From NCBI RefSeq assembly GCF_032854445.1, contig NC_088304.1:24379704-24443703 (forward strand): 64,000 bases of DNA, given 5' to 3'. The notes under the pieces are model-generated. The model saw only the letters and a program-made list of their open reading frames with translations. It was not told the origin of the DNA and did no database searches. The DNA comes from Liolophura sinensis (lineage: Eukaryota > Mollusca > Polyplacophora > Chitonida > Chitonidae). The position numbers were made by a program, and so were the translations under genes. Position 1 is the stretch's first letter, and each line of letters starts with the position of its first letter. Below, one piece after another: positions 31,940 through 43,152 of the stretch.

Positions 31940-32035
31940 CTGCCCGGTTTCCCACAACCTTAGCTCTGGCTACCGTATTATAGGCGTATAAGTGAAATAT
32001 TGTTGAGTTTATAAGGTGTAAAACAACAATTAAAT
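31940..32035 (+). repeat. SINE-1 3' fragment
   Basis: Retains GGCGTATAAGTGAAATATTG and GTAAAACAACAATTAAATAG. A T-rich low-complexity run (31871-31914, mostly TTTA units) lies just to the left. Confidence 0.55.
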
Positions 32036-32289
32036 AGCCAAACAAAAATAAATTGCTCCGCATTTTATAATTTTCCATTTTTACGATGCTGGTCAAATTT
32101 ATGGATTCGAATAGTGAAAGCCAGGTAGGTCTGTATGTATAGCCTAAATCAACCTCGGCAAAGCTAGACAAACATACATCAAGACACAAATAAGCCAATA
32201 CACGCCTTTTTATTGCTCTGACATTATAATGTTGTAGAATTACAATTAAATCGAACATTCTCCTGGGTACATTTAACTTCGACGTAAGC

Positions 32290-32295
32290 TTTATT
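32290..32295 (-). terminator. Polyadenylation signal of gene C
   Basis: AATAAA on the minus strand, 100 bases past the gene C stop codon, matching the spacing in gene A. Confidence 0.6.
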
Positions 32296-32394
32296 TCTGT
32301 TTTAAGAAGGCGATGTCGTTTTGTCGGTTTTGCTCCATAAGTAGCCACTGCGGTTCAGATCTACTGTATTTCGTTGCTTGGTCCCTTGTTACTC

Positions 32395-34225
32395 TTAGCG
32401 GTAATAACAGTATCCGTAGTACAGGTTTCTGTAGTACGAACAGTAGTCTTGGTTGCTGTGGAAAATAGCTGAAAGTAAAACCATACGTCACAAGCATTAC
32501 AAGCAACCAGTGTTGTAATTTAAAAGACATGCATCATATTTAAATACTAACAGCGTACAGAGTGAAACCAGTGCAGCGACGACAGTGTGATAGACATACA
32601 GCACAGAGAGTATAACCAGAGCAGTGATCACAGTGTAACAGACATACAGCATAGAGAATAAAACCAGAACAGCGACGACAGCGTAAAAGACGCACTGCAT
32701 AGAGAGTAAAACCAGAGCAGCGACGACAGCATGAAAGACGTACAGCTTAGGGAGTAAAACCAGAACAGCGACGTCAGTATGATAGATGCTCAGCATAGAG
32801 AGTAAAACCAGTACACCGACGACAGCGTAAAAGACGCACAGCATAGAGAGTAAAACCAGAGCACCGACCACAGTGTGATAGAGGTACAGCATACGGAGTA
32901 AAACCAGAGCAGCGACCAGTGTTGTAGCTGACAAATGGACACACGTACCCAGAGAAATACGGTCTCTTGTCAATATACCTCAGTCAAGGTTTTACTCTAT
33001 CTGTTCATGTAAATGCATAAATAGTAGCAACCATGGCTTAACCAGACTTAGGTGAAAACAAACCCAAAAGTGCAGTGATGTTAATCTCAATTTACTAGAC
33101 GTCTCTGGTCCAGAATATATAGCCTAATTTCGTTTAAGCTATGGTCCGGTATGGGCATGTAATATGCCACTACTTACGCATTTACATGAACAGTTAAACA
33201 AAAATTTAACTGAACCCTAACCTTAACTGTAAATGGACAAAAGGTCATATTCCAGCGCTCATTTGTGAGCATTTGCAAATTATCACACTGTCGTCGCTGT
33301 TCTGGTTTTACTCTTTACGCTTTAAATCTTTAATTATATTATATTATATTATATTATATTATATTATATTATATTATATTATATTATATTATATTATATT
33401 ATATTATATTATATTATATTATATTATATTATATTATATTATATTATATTATATTATATTATATTATATTATATTATATTATATTATATTATATTATATT
33501 ATATTATATTATATTGTAGAATCAATCTGTGATTTATTATGCATGAATCATTAATTGATGAAAACTTCTCATTAGGATCAATAAACCATATCAAAGAAAC
33601 ATACAATTTGAAGAAATATCAGACAGAATCCAGAGGACACACACACACACAACACACACAACACACACACACACATACACAATTTTTAATGATACATACA
33701 AAAAGAAATATCATTTTTAAAATTTGTAAACAGGTTTTGTAAATAATCCTCGATCGAAAAGCAACCATCATATAAGTGGGCGATAAAACTGGTAATTGGA
33801 ACTTACCCCGCTTTACAATATCGTGAACATTCCCGGCATCCTTTGCGTTTTCCATTGCAGTCAGGCTCACTGCCATCAGATGACTGGCTAACAGGATCAA
33901 TTGTCCCGGTCGTCGGCGAAACGCCGTATTCCAGCGATCAGTTATTGGCCATTTACCAGTTATCACACGGCCGTCGCCGTTCTGGTTTTACTCTTTACGC
34001 TTTAAGTCTTCGAGAGGACATACACACACACACACACAATTTTTATTAATAGGTACAAAAAGAAATATAAGTGGGCTATAAAACTGGTAATTGGAACTTA
34101 CCCCGCTTTACAATATCGTGAACAGTCCCGGCATCCTTTGCGTCTTCCAATGCAGCCAGGCTCACTGCCATCAGATGACTGGCTAACAGGATCAATAGTC
34201 CCGCAGCGAATAAAACCTTGTTCAT
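32395..34225 (-). CDS. Gene C: secreted Tyr/Cys-rich short prepropeptide (two coding exons)
   Basis: Coding exon 1 is 34225-34102 (donor GTAAGT) and exon 2 is 32468-32395 (acceptor TTTACTTTCAG). Phase 1 again; together 65 residues plus stop. The signal peptide is MNKVLFAAGLLILLASHLMA. The pro-region is acidic and ends VKR at residue 41. The mature peptide is only 24 residues with eight tyrosines and two cysteines eleven apart (DYCSYYRNLYYGYCYYR), the size and layout of a disulfide-looped peptide such as an antimicrobial or signalling peptide, though no family match is claimed. GCCAACCATGAACAAG at the start and an acceptor-like TGTACAG just before it mirror genes A and B. The 1.6-kb intron contains a partial duplicate of exon 1 and a long ATATT microsatellite. 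Exon 2 lies next to a minisatellite-bearing R1 repeat. Confidence 0.8.
32540..33125 (+). repeat. R1 dispersed repeat with expanded head
   Basis: After a tandem array (32560-32940) the sequence continues as the standard R1 body: GCTGACAAATGGACACACGT, GTCAATATACCTCAGTCAAG, ATGTAAATGCATAAATAGTA, TTACTAGACGTCTCTGGTCC. It lies in gene C's intron, upstream of exon 2. R1 has at least eight copies in the window. Confidence 0.75.
32560..32940 (+). repeat. Minisatellite of ~60-bp units derived from the R1 head
   Basis: Six to seven imperfect units of the type AGAGTAAAACCAGAGCAGCG followed by ACGACAGTGTGATAGAC and ACAGCATAG. Other R1 copies (56.5, 58.0, 63.6 kb) have this module once. The long leucine/valine-rich open frame on the minus strand is a by-product. 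Confidence 0.85.
33325..33514 (+). repeat. (ATATT)n microsatellite, ~38 units
   Basis: Uninterrupted pentanucleotide array of ~190 bases in the gene C intron, directly next to an inverted R1 head (CACTGTCGTCGCTGTTCTGG). Confidence 0.95.
33640..33680 (+). repeat. (CA)n microsatellite
   Basis: Interrupted ACACAC array; the same array followed by AATTTTTA-TAC-AAAAAGAAATAT recurs at 34021-34040 as part of a local duplication. Confidence 0.85.
33807..33908 (-). pseudogene. Truncated duplicate of gene C exon 1
   Basis: Matches 34102-34207 closely, including the splice donor (GTAAGT, 33806-33801) and the coding part from LILLASHLMAVSL to VHDIVKRG. The first ~18 bases with the start codon are replaced by unrelated sequence from 33909. 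It lies 294 bases inside the gene C intron in the same orientation. With no ATG and no acceptor it is probably silent, although its donor could compete with that of exon 1. Confidence 0.8.
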
Positions 34226-34229
34226 GGTT

Positions 34230-35035
34230 GGCTGTACACAAGAATGAAAAAAATTGTCTCGAGTTGAGTATAACAAAACAGGCCCTTATTCGTTAAAATG
34301 ACCCAGGAGCCTTTCACCAGTAGCTGTGAAGCACCGCATCATCTGATCGCGGTTTATGAAATAGTCTTGACGCTGCTTTATACGTGTAATAAGGAAACAA
34401 ATCAAATAAATGAAATATCAATAAACCTAAGATCACCTGATTGAGACCTTGCCAAACTTGTCGCGTGTTCAAATATTTATGACGTCTAAAATGTTAACAT
34501 GTGCCCTCCATAGTGTAGCGATTTGTTTTTATATATATATCTTCTTAACGATACAGATATCCCAGTTCTAAATCACACCATTTACTACAGGGGAAAGCAC
34601 AATATTGGTAGCGTGAATCACCCAGTGTCGAACTCTGGAACAATATCTGTATACTGCTGGAGACGTTCGCTACTCTGGATTCTTTTGAATGTCAGCTCGG
34701 TCAGTCCGTGTCATTCAGTAGTATGTTTGGGAAAACCACTAGTTAGCTCTGAACTTCGAACAACCAAGAAAAGTCCGATTTTTAAGGTTCAACAAACAGC
34801 AGCAACAGTTTTATTAAAATAGAGTGACAGGAGTATGTTAATATATATATATGTAAAAGTGGCAGTACTGTGTACAAGCACAACATCTGTACTTCAGATG
34901 GTTCAGATAACTGTGTTAAGGATATCTCAGGGAGGTATTAAACCTAGTGCTGCTGTGATAGTGGTATGTCCTACTGGTGTTATATAGACAATATGTCAGC
35001 CATGTGTGGGGACATTATCAGTAAATAATACTTTC
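34230..35035. other. Upstream flank of gene C, nothing else recognised
   Basis: Presumed 5' region of gene C. I find no clear TATA box comparable with gene A. A short TA run lies at 34531-34542. Confidence 0.4.
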
Positions 35036-35039
35036 AGGT

Positions 35040-35375
35040 CTTCTCTGGGAGTAACAGTTCCAGAATTGGTCCAGTAATAACTTGGGAAAACGAGTTCCAA
35101 ATTCTGGGACTCGGCGTCTCACTGTGCCGAAACTGGGAATCCCAGTCCCACGATTGCTCAGGGGCACTTATGCACAAATTCTCCCAGTATAAATGTTTCA
35201 GCTCATACTTGGGAATTATAAAATTTTGGTCCAGAAAATCCCAGTGACAAACTATTGAGATATACTGTCTCAATCATGGTTGGGAATATCAGTCTCACAG
35301 CCTGGGAAAGTCAGTCCCACAGCCTGGGAACACTTGTGTCACAATTTGGAACTAGCAGTCCCACTGTCTCTAGGT
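35040..35375 (+). repeat. Degenerate repeat of CTGGGA / TCCCAG motifs
   Basis: The motifs AGTCCCACAGCCTGGGAA, GGGAATCCCAGTCCCACG and CAGTCTCACAGCCTGGGAAA recur at irregular 20-30-base spacing, partly on both strands. It looks like an old short-period tandem array with inversions. Confidence 0.5.
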
Positions 35376-35459
35376 ATGCTCTAAAGCTGAAATCCCACTT
35401 CAGTGCTGACAACTTATCTAGCTACCACTTTACACTGCTTATATACATGTAAAATACCT

Positions 35460-36585
35460 GCCTTAGAAAGCTAACTAGGTGGAAATTTAGATGTTAACAC
35501 GACGGTGGTCCGAGATCATCTGGGACTAAAAGTGGGAATTTGCCCAGTATTTATAGTATACGCTCATAAATATTCATGAGTACCAAGGATGGTACTCAGA
35601 GCACTGATTGGCTAATACCAAAGTAACAACATCTGTGTATAGAAATACTATACATGTACATGCGTATCTAATGTCATGGCACATTTTTTTTCTCTTAATA
35701 ATGGAAAGATGAACAATAACTTATAGGTAGAAAGAAGATGAGCCTGTGGAGTGAAACTATTTACTTTCGCAAATACAAGTTAATGCCCCTTTTGAAACTC
35801 TTCAATATGAGTTTAGCACTAAAGGATGTCGTAAAGTAGACAACCTCGTCTAGCGGCAGTTCACCGTGAACGACGATCGTGCGCGGCGAAGCAACAACAA
35901 CAACCACAAAAAATGATTTAGTGTCTTAAACTTGGTATAAAGGACGTTTCATGCCAAAATCATGCCACAGTCAGTGAGTACAAATGTTGTTTTAACTGGA
36001 AAGATGCCGTACGTGGTTTGTTACAGCAAGAATATGTCCAAAAGTAATGGAAACTCTACTCGAATTTGTCACTTCAAAATATTAACAATGGCGGATGTTT
36101 CGCCAAACTTAAGGTCGCTAAAAAAAGCTGTTGTTTGCAACCTAGTCAAACAATATCTGATCACCAAGCTTGGAGAGAAACTCCTTCAACATGTCAGTGT
36201 ATTATACGTGAAATATGGTGTTCTAATTAAGTCATCAAGTGTTAAAATTCTTACGTTGGAAAGGACAGGGGTCCACGGAAACTGTGTCCTTCAAAAGTTA
36301 TATTAAGGCGCCAAAAACAACTTGCTCTCATGAGTGCATAAAATACCCTGTCTCTATATGTTAAAAAAAATATATATATATATTTCAAAATATTCCACAA
36401 AAATTCTAATTTAATTAAAGGATATGTCTAACCCATAAAAATTTACATTCTACAGGTCAAACCTGTGTCTACGTTATGGACAAGGCAGAAAATTAACCCC
36501 TAACCTCCCATGCAATTATATGAAATAATATACTGTCTCTAGCAAAATCGCCACAATAGCAAAGGTGCTTTGAGCACCAGTCAGG
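35460..36585. other. Gene-free stretch
   Basis: Contains a 114-residue open frame (35962-36306, +) with no features I recognise and no splice support. Low confidence either way. Confidence 0.35.
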
Positions 36586-36589
36586 CGCA

Positions 36590-36812
36590 ATGACCCACAA
36601 GCCTCTATCCAATGCGGTATCTGTGAGTTCAAGTACTGCTCATGCTGGCATCATCATCGGCGGTACGTGGGGAAAACTGCAAAACCTACGGATAGCCGTG
36701 TGTTTCTCCCAGGTTCGCTTTCGACCCACGATCATCCTGGCCGCCTTCGTTTAAGTGAAATGTTTTGGAGTATGGCGTAAAACACTAAGCAAATAAGTAA
36801 ATAAATAAATAA
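36590..36812 (+). repeat. SINE-1 copy
   Basis: From GCGCAATGACCCACAAGCCT to the tail AAATAAATAAATAAAATA; moderately diverged 3' end (GTGAAATGTTTTGGAGTATG). Confidence 0.8.
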
Positions 36813-36814
36813 AA

Positions 36815-37870
36815 TAGTACTATTCCTTCTATCTCACAAATTCGTGGAAATTACTGACTTTACAGGATCCTCCCTTGTACATATTAAGCGTCGTAAACAA
36901 TTAGAACGAATCTACTGTACCTGAATGCTGTTCCTCAAAGGTGTGGAAGGTTCCGTAGACAATTTCTCGTCCGAATCTAGAAGCGGAATAAGTCCAAATT
37001 TGTTATAGTTACTGCTTTCATACGTTCTATCAGCTTGCTTTGTCCCTGAATTTATTTCAGAGATGATACCTAAAAAATGGTCTTTTTAATGATAGGAAAT
37101 GAAGAAAACTTTGAACCCTAATATATTAGAATATCATATCAAGATAATTACGAGACGACTCCTTGCATAATAGACAAAGAACAAACATTTTAAAAACTAC
37201 GTCAAGGCTGGTTGAAACTTTCATGTTTACCTTCAGTGGAGAAAAAGTAATAGCACATTTTACCTAATCAGTCAAACATTATTTGATGGCTACCTTGAAC
37301 AGTCTTTTAATAATGAAGTTTGTTTACATCTCTTTGGTCACTTTGAAGGGCATTTAAAACATGGCATGATGTAAAACATTAAAGTAATTCTTAATATAAC
37401 ATGCAGTTAAAAAACGCCTTAACGTATAACGATATATATTTACACCAGCACAAAAACAACACGTTTTCTCCACATAATCACTCTTGCAACTTTTTAGTGG
37501 GTTATCAAAAATAAAATATCATCCTTTTGTCTTATGTACATGCTACTCTTTTGTATGATTACCCTACAACTGTAAGAAACTGAGCCTTCATCTGCAACAA
37601 TGGCTTAATTGAAGGTAAACCCTGCTTTAATTACAAAAACATTCCGTGCTGAGCAGAAACAATTGCGTCCTGTGTGACGATATGAGCTGATCATGAAAGA
37701 AAAAAAATTACCGACCCATGTTGATAATTTTTGAAATCATATCGGCATTTTGAGTAATATGGTGGAGACATATTGAGAGTTGTTTCGTACTTTGTTCCCG
37801 AGAATAAAAATAAAGTCGATTTTCCTGTTGGTATATAATTATAGTTAACCCCTAGAGCAATTTTTCTTGT
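36815..37870. other. Gene-free stretch
   Basis: AT-rich; no gene or repeat recognised. Confidence 0.45.
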
Positions 37871-37874
37871 CACG

Positions 37875-38340
37875 ATGTACACCTACGTAAATCTAGCACA
37901 TATACTTAACTTTTGGTCCTTGATTAGATTTGTCCATTTTTTAAGGATAGTGAGAAATGTTCTGGATCATTGTGGAAAAGAATGGAGAGTTGAACGCATG
38001 CTGATTGACGCATGCTATCGTTCTGATAACCTCTCGACTGACTCAGAGGAGCTTTCCTAATAATCTGAAAGACAGCCTTGTAAAGAAAACCCTGATACCT
38101 TCTTGGTTTTGGGCGACTTTAAAGATAGGTGTCCCTTGGAACAACACCATGAAATGAGCATAGTGAAAATAAGCCATTTTGATACCTGGCCAAAATCTTT
38201 TTTTCAGCTAATTAATGAATCTAATCGATTTACTGATTATAGTGGTTATGAATTAATTTTAATTATGACGAGCAGTATTGGTTATGTAATTCACTATGGA
38301 GTTGTCTCACCAACGGCCAATCTCCTGCTCAGTCTGTGAG
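37875..38340 (+). pseudogene. Non-LTR retrotransposon (LINE) endonuclease fragment
   Basis: The stretch 38103-38339 carries LVLGDFKDRCP, close to the GDFNDR motif of apurinic-type LINE endonucleases. It is followed by SFFQLINESNRFT and SSIGYVIHYGVVSPTANL, matching the usual order of that domain's C-terminal half. The upstream 37.9-38.06 kb frame may be an earlier part. Stops and frame changes separate the pieces and no reverse transcriptase follows, so this is a dead, truncated copy. Confidence 0.6.
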
Positions 38341-38344
38341 AAAC

Positions 38345-39700
38345 AAGCAATAAAAATCTTGACATAGGTTGACCGTCAAAATCTGGACCTTTCCATGCCG
38401 GCAGCCGGGAGGCGTGCCTAGCAACGCCAATGGGATTTCACTCGCAGCCTTATCACTACCTCACACCTTGTGTCCTCTCGCCCAGAATTTCAAACTTTCA
38501 TCAATAAAGCTCACACCTCCTCAAAGTTTAGACAGTTTCCAGCATTTTAATACGAAGCATGCAACTGTACACCAAAAATGGAGCAAAAAAGACTTTATAC
38601 CCTAAAATACACAGAATTACAATCGGGTCTGTGTCCTGCTGGGTACGCGCTAAAACTGTGTCAAGGCAAAGTTTAACTAAATTTTTACTATGTTGAAAAA
38701 AAATCTAAAAAATTATTGGATGCCGGTTTAAGATACTTTGAATGGTAGTCTTGCAGTGGCCAGGTGCTGACTTACATTTTAACAATCCATTTTGATAATA
38801 CAATCTATTTTTATGGTAACTGTATGATATAATATTAGCGTCGGTAGTATCTCAGGGGTAAACAGAATAGAAACTCAGCCTCGTGGGCAAGCTTGGTGTC
38901 ACTTGTGACAGCGGTGAACAGCATAGGTCTGTCACAATAATATTTAAACGCGATCATGTCCCATGCTTTGACATCGTTGTAGGTGTAGGTGTAGGTTGAT
39001 TCATTTATTCCATTATAGCCATCAAACAAAATGTTGATGACTAAAAGTTATAAAAACAGTACCGGTATGTCTCCAATACACCATGCTACGATTCATTCTT
39101 AATTTTACTGTAACGGGCGGTTGCCACATGGTATGGACTCCCTATACAGTATCTTATAAGTGAGAGACATTACAGCATACCAAAGCCCATTTGGTTGTAC
39201 CGTTGAGGGCGGTGACATACGCATGCAGGTGGTTTTGATGTCTCAAACAGTGTTTCTCACTTCCGACACAGGAAGGTACAACCCAGTGGTTCTACGGTAC
39301 TGTACAATGCTGTGCAGCTGTTCGTGACTCAAAGTTGCTGGCTGTGATTGGCATAGGGTAGTGGCGATCTCAAGTGACCAGTGCGATTATGAGTGCAATG
39401 CCTTGTTCGATAACTAGTGCGATGAGGGTGATCCGATATTGTGTGCAATAGCAATGAATCAACCACACATAGACACAATAGGTTGGGGTTTGTTTAAAAA
39501 AACTGGGCGACAGGTGTTAACCGTACAAAAAGACTGACCAGCACACTTCAATGTCTACATGTGTGAAACCAACGTGTCACGTGGCCTGGTAGATTTTGTT
39601 TTCTGATCTACCCCAGATTATGGTTATTACAGTTTCAGTATGGGGCAATCATACCAAAATCCATCAAGTATGTCTGTATATATGTGTACGCGTGTGTGTA
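38345..39700. other. Gene-free stretch
   Basis: No supported coding region or repeat. A TG-rich patch lies near 39670-39710. Confidence 0.45.
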
Positions 39701-39707
39701 TGTATGT

Positions 39708-39855
39708 ATGGCTGGGTTTTACGTTGTACTTAATAAGTTTTCAGTAAAATGACGTCGAGGAGTCATGAGGCTTGTATTCATACGCTGTGTTTTCTTGTGG
39801 CAGGAGGCGTCAACACCGCAAAAGTGCTGCCGCCACTGAGATTTCACGCCGAATA
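39708..39855 (-). repeat. SINE-2-like 3' fragment
   Basis: GGGTTTTACGTTGTACTTAA, CAGTAAAATGACGTCGAGGA and GGCAGGAGGCGTCAACACCG resemble the 3' half of SINE-2 in diverged form. Confidence 0.45.
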
Positions 39856-39863
39856 CCCCAGAC

Positions 39864-39940
39864 ATGACACTCACCCAGTCACGACACCTCGCCCAGTCAC
39901 GACACCTCACTCATTCACGACACCTCACCCAGTCACATTA
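39864..39940 (+). repeat. 18-bp minisatellite, four units
   Basis: Units GACACCTC-CCCAGTCAC with small changes, ending before CATTATACTG. Confidence 0.8.
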
Positions 39941-39955
39941 TACTGAAGTGTTCCA

Positions 39956-39957
<2 letters not shown>

Positions 39958-40000
<43 letters not shown>
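39958..40000 (+). repeat. (AT)n microsatellite
   Basis: About 20 AT units followed by a short GT run. Confidence 0.95.
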
Positions 40001-40012
<12 letters not shown>

Positions 40013-40669
40013 TAGATGTCTCTCAGACAAGCGAAGGTCACCCGTTACTCCGGTAAATTTACTTATTATTTTTTACTTTTTAAGCAACAATTCATTTTCA
40101 TCAAGCACTTGGCTCACCACAATAGTACAATAAAACTGTCCTATTACTATGGAAACCGGATAAGGCCATAAATTGTTCTTGCCCCGCGGTGGCACAAAGT
40201 GATGGCTAGCACCGTATCATCGTTTACTGCCAGGTTTGTTACAATAAATACCATATTAAGTTGACGTAAGTGGGTAACACATAAAGAGTAATACCAGTAG
40301 TAACTTTATAACTTTATATACTTTATATGTTTGTTGACAAATACTTCATTATTGGTTCTGTTTATATACAACTTTGGTGTATATGAAATTCATTCCATGA
40401 GAAGAAGAAGGTAAAAAACATACAGTCGAGTTTTCATCATGTAAATTCCTTTATTTATTTCTTTATCTGAGGTATTAGTTTTATGTAAGGTTGAAAAATA
40501 TGTGCAGTGAAGTATGATCCTATCTTATAGATGTGCAAACCGCAGTATTGAGTCTGTATGTGTTAAGAATTATTGTGATGCGCGGCACGATTAATTCATG
40601 CATCCATGAGTAGTTCCATTATGTTGTAATCAGCGATGAGTGACGTATGTCGCATGTCAAGCCAGGCAC

Positions 40670-40845
40670 ACCGGCCCGAATAGCTGTTCGAGCTGTTCGA
40701 GCTTCCGCTTCGGGAGCGGTAGATCCAGAGTCAATCCTGGGTCGAGTCACACCTAAGACTTTAAAAGAGGAACATGTAAATTCTTTGCCTGGCGTTCACC
40801 GTTAAGAGCATAGTGCACCGACTGGTTGACCCCTATCAGTAAAAT
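40670..40845 (+). repeat. SINE-2 copy, 3' truncated
   Basis: Matches the minus-strand SINE-2 at 11.0-11.3 kb: GCTTCCGCTTCGGGAGCGGT, GAGTCACACCTAAGACTTTA, GACTGGTTGACCCCTATCAG. The head is altered and the 3' half is missing. Confidence 0.8.
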
Positions 40846-40914
40846 GGCCTTCATTAAGAGAGTAGATACAAGTCTGGTTGTACACCTGTTTGAAATATAT
40901 GTATATCAGTCGCC

Positions 40915-41580
40915 GGTAATAAAATATGTATATCAGTTGCGCATTGATTGCAGCTGTTCATATATCCAATATGACGATGGATCCAACACGATGAATATAC
41001 AGCCCATACCCTCGGATTAAGCTGAATTGGACAGAATCGTGAAGCACAGTGAACGAGATTGTGGACACTCTCTTCATATTTACTTACTGGGGAAACATAC
41101 TCACTGTAAAACTTAAGAAACTCAGAATAAAAGCCTTTGAATGAATAACGTTGACACACAAGTTCTTGCATTGGTACTTTGTGACGTTGATTGAAATGGT
41201 CACATAAGATACATGATCTAACAAATGCTACAAGACTACAGAGTATACGACAGATGAAGGATCCTGTTGTATACTGCAGTCCAAGTAAGGATAATTTCAG
41301 TAAGAAACTGAAACTATCCATTTTGTCGTAAAGTCGGCGAGAGAGAAAACCGTTTTGGATTTATAGGGCCAGTTAAAATTTACACGTTACATCTGGAGAT
41401 AGAGTCTGTGGTTTCCTTTATATCAAAAGAAGGTGCTGGGTTTAGCCTTTACTATACATGCGTGAACTTTTAAAATCTAGCAGATCGTTTGTATGGATCG
41501 TTTAGGTAATGAGAAAGATCGGGCCTGCATGGTGAGGTTTTCTCTGACATTTGCTGCATATAGTCGTATTTATACGGGAA
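40915..41580 (+). repeat. R2 dispersed repeat
   Basis: Order matches other copies: GCATTGATTGCAGCTGTTCA, AATTGGACAGAATCGTGAAG, TGTAAAACTTAAGAAACTCA, ATGATCTAACAAATGCTACA, CTGCAGTCCAAGTAAGGATA, TTTGTCGTAAAGTCGG, then GAGAAAGATCGGGCCTGC. Confidence 0.75.
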
Positions 41581-41589
41581 CAGGTTTAG

Positions 41590-42250
41590 GACAGCCCAAA
41601 GAGGGGCATATTGACACATGGTCTCCCCAAATTTTACACAGATGTTATCAATGAGAAATTCGAGCTACAAGATGAGATACAAAACATCCGATGAATGGTA
41701 ATGTAGTGGAACTGAAGAAGGCTTTGTTGCCTTTGACGTGAATGTAGCGACCAGTTTTATTTAACCCCGACATAAATACCCCGATATAAATATTAATTAT
41801 GTCTTTGTGAGGAGTAGCATTATAAAGAGTATAGAGAAATATGCAGTAGAGATGTCCTTTTACGGCATCTGTACTTCTTTAGTGAGACGTCTGGATTTTT
41901 AAAGAATCCACATATAAGTGACGACAGGAACTTTTAAAATTGCACAAAAGTACGTTTTCCCGTACTCCGTTTAGCGCTTTTATTAAGAGAGTAGATACAA
42001 GTTCGATAGTACAGCTTCTTAATACCACGAAATAAAGCCAGCTTTGTATGATGATTTATGCAGTTTCTTAAGCTGTAGTAAATCGGTGTTACGAGAAGCT
42101 ACGGATATACGCCTATGTTCGAGAATGGACTGATTATTTTTAAATAGTTCCTCCGGTGTACCTGTCCTTACAGAATAGGTTGATGTTACGACAGTTTTTG
42201 TGCTTTTTAGTTCCCGATAACAATAATTCTTGCAGCAAATGCAGTATTTA
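41590..42250. other. Gene-free stretch
   Basis: Nothing recognised beyond AT-rich unique sequence. Confidence 0.4.
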
Positions 42251-42261
42251 CTAGTATTTAT

Positions 42262-42405
42262 TTCAAGGATGTTTTACACCGAACTCAAGAATATTTCACG
42301 CTTTTACGAAAAGTGGTCAGTATTATGGAGGGAGAAAACCTGGCAGAACTCGAGGAAAACCTACTGGCAGACCTCACTTCTCAGAGGAAACCAGCATGAG
42401 CTGGA
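42262..42405 (-). repeat. SINE-1 copy, partial
   Basis: ACCGAACTCAAGAATATTTC through AAACCAGCATGAGCTGGACTTG; the head is missing. Confidence 0.7.
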
Positions 42406-42989
42406 CTTGCTGTTGATGAATCGCGCTGTCAAATGTTATGTTTGGCTAGTCTTCTCCATAGCACTGAGTATATTTTAGACAAACACAACGTTTCCTTTGA
42501 TGTATATCTCTTACTCCGAGGTTTATAAAATTTGTATGTATATTTTCACAACTAGCCATGTACTCTCTCATCCTCCTGTCAACGAGGTTGTTACATGCTA
42601 CAGGCTTCGCTGTCACCTTTGTTTTACTGACAAATATAAACGTTTTCAGAAATCTACACTGTCGTCGACCAATGGCATTGCGACCGGAGTAGTTCGCTCA
42701 CAACATTTTCAGCTAACCATTGATAGTACCCGGATAAGTGTGTATTTCTTGTTTTGACGCAAATGTATGTGCGTTCGGATCCGATTTATCCCTTTACACT
42801 ATATTATACAACAGCAATAAACAGTGTTATGAACGGTGATGATGTCCTTTTATTGAAACGGGCAGCGGAAAGTCATCGTACTATCAAGTAATACCGGTGC
42901 TAGCCAATGAGGTGGGCAGCCGATCGATGTGGCATATGTTGTTGTTGTTTCGCCAATGAGTTAAAGCCAGTCTAGTTCACCTCAAAATT

Positions 42990-43152
42990 TATTTTTTTAT
43001 TTGATTAGTGTTTTACGCCGTACTCAAGAATATTTTACTTATACGACAGCGGCCAGCATTATTGTGGGAGGAAACCGGGCAGAGCCCGAGGGAAACCCAC
43101 GACCCTCCACAGGTTGCTGTCAGACCTTCCCATTTACAGCCGAAAAGGAACA
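42990..43152 (-). repeat. SINE-1 copy, 5' truncated
   Basis: Has the tail complement, CCGTACTCAAGAATATTTTA and GGAGGAAACCGGGCAGAGCC; stops before the B box. Confidence 0.8.

Noticed and set aside
32497-32973. 158-codon Leu/Val-rich open frame on the minus strand resembling a multi-pass membrane protein
   Set aside because: It is a translation of the ~60-bp minisatellite; the repeats in the protein simply mirror the DNA repeat.
33325-33514. CRISPR-like array
   Set aside because: The repeats are a simple pentanucleotide array without spacers, and the genome is eukaryotic.
33273-33554. Tyr/Ile/Leu repeat protein
   Set aside because: Translation of the ATATT microsatellite.
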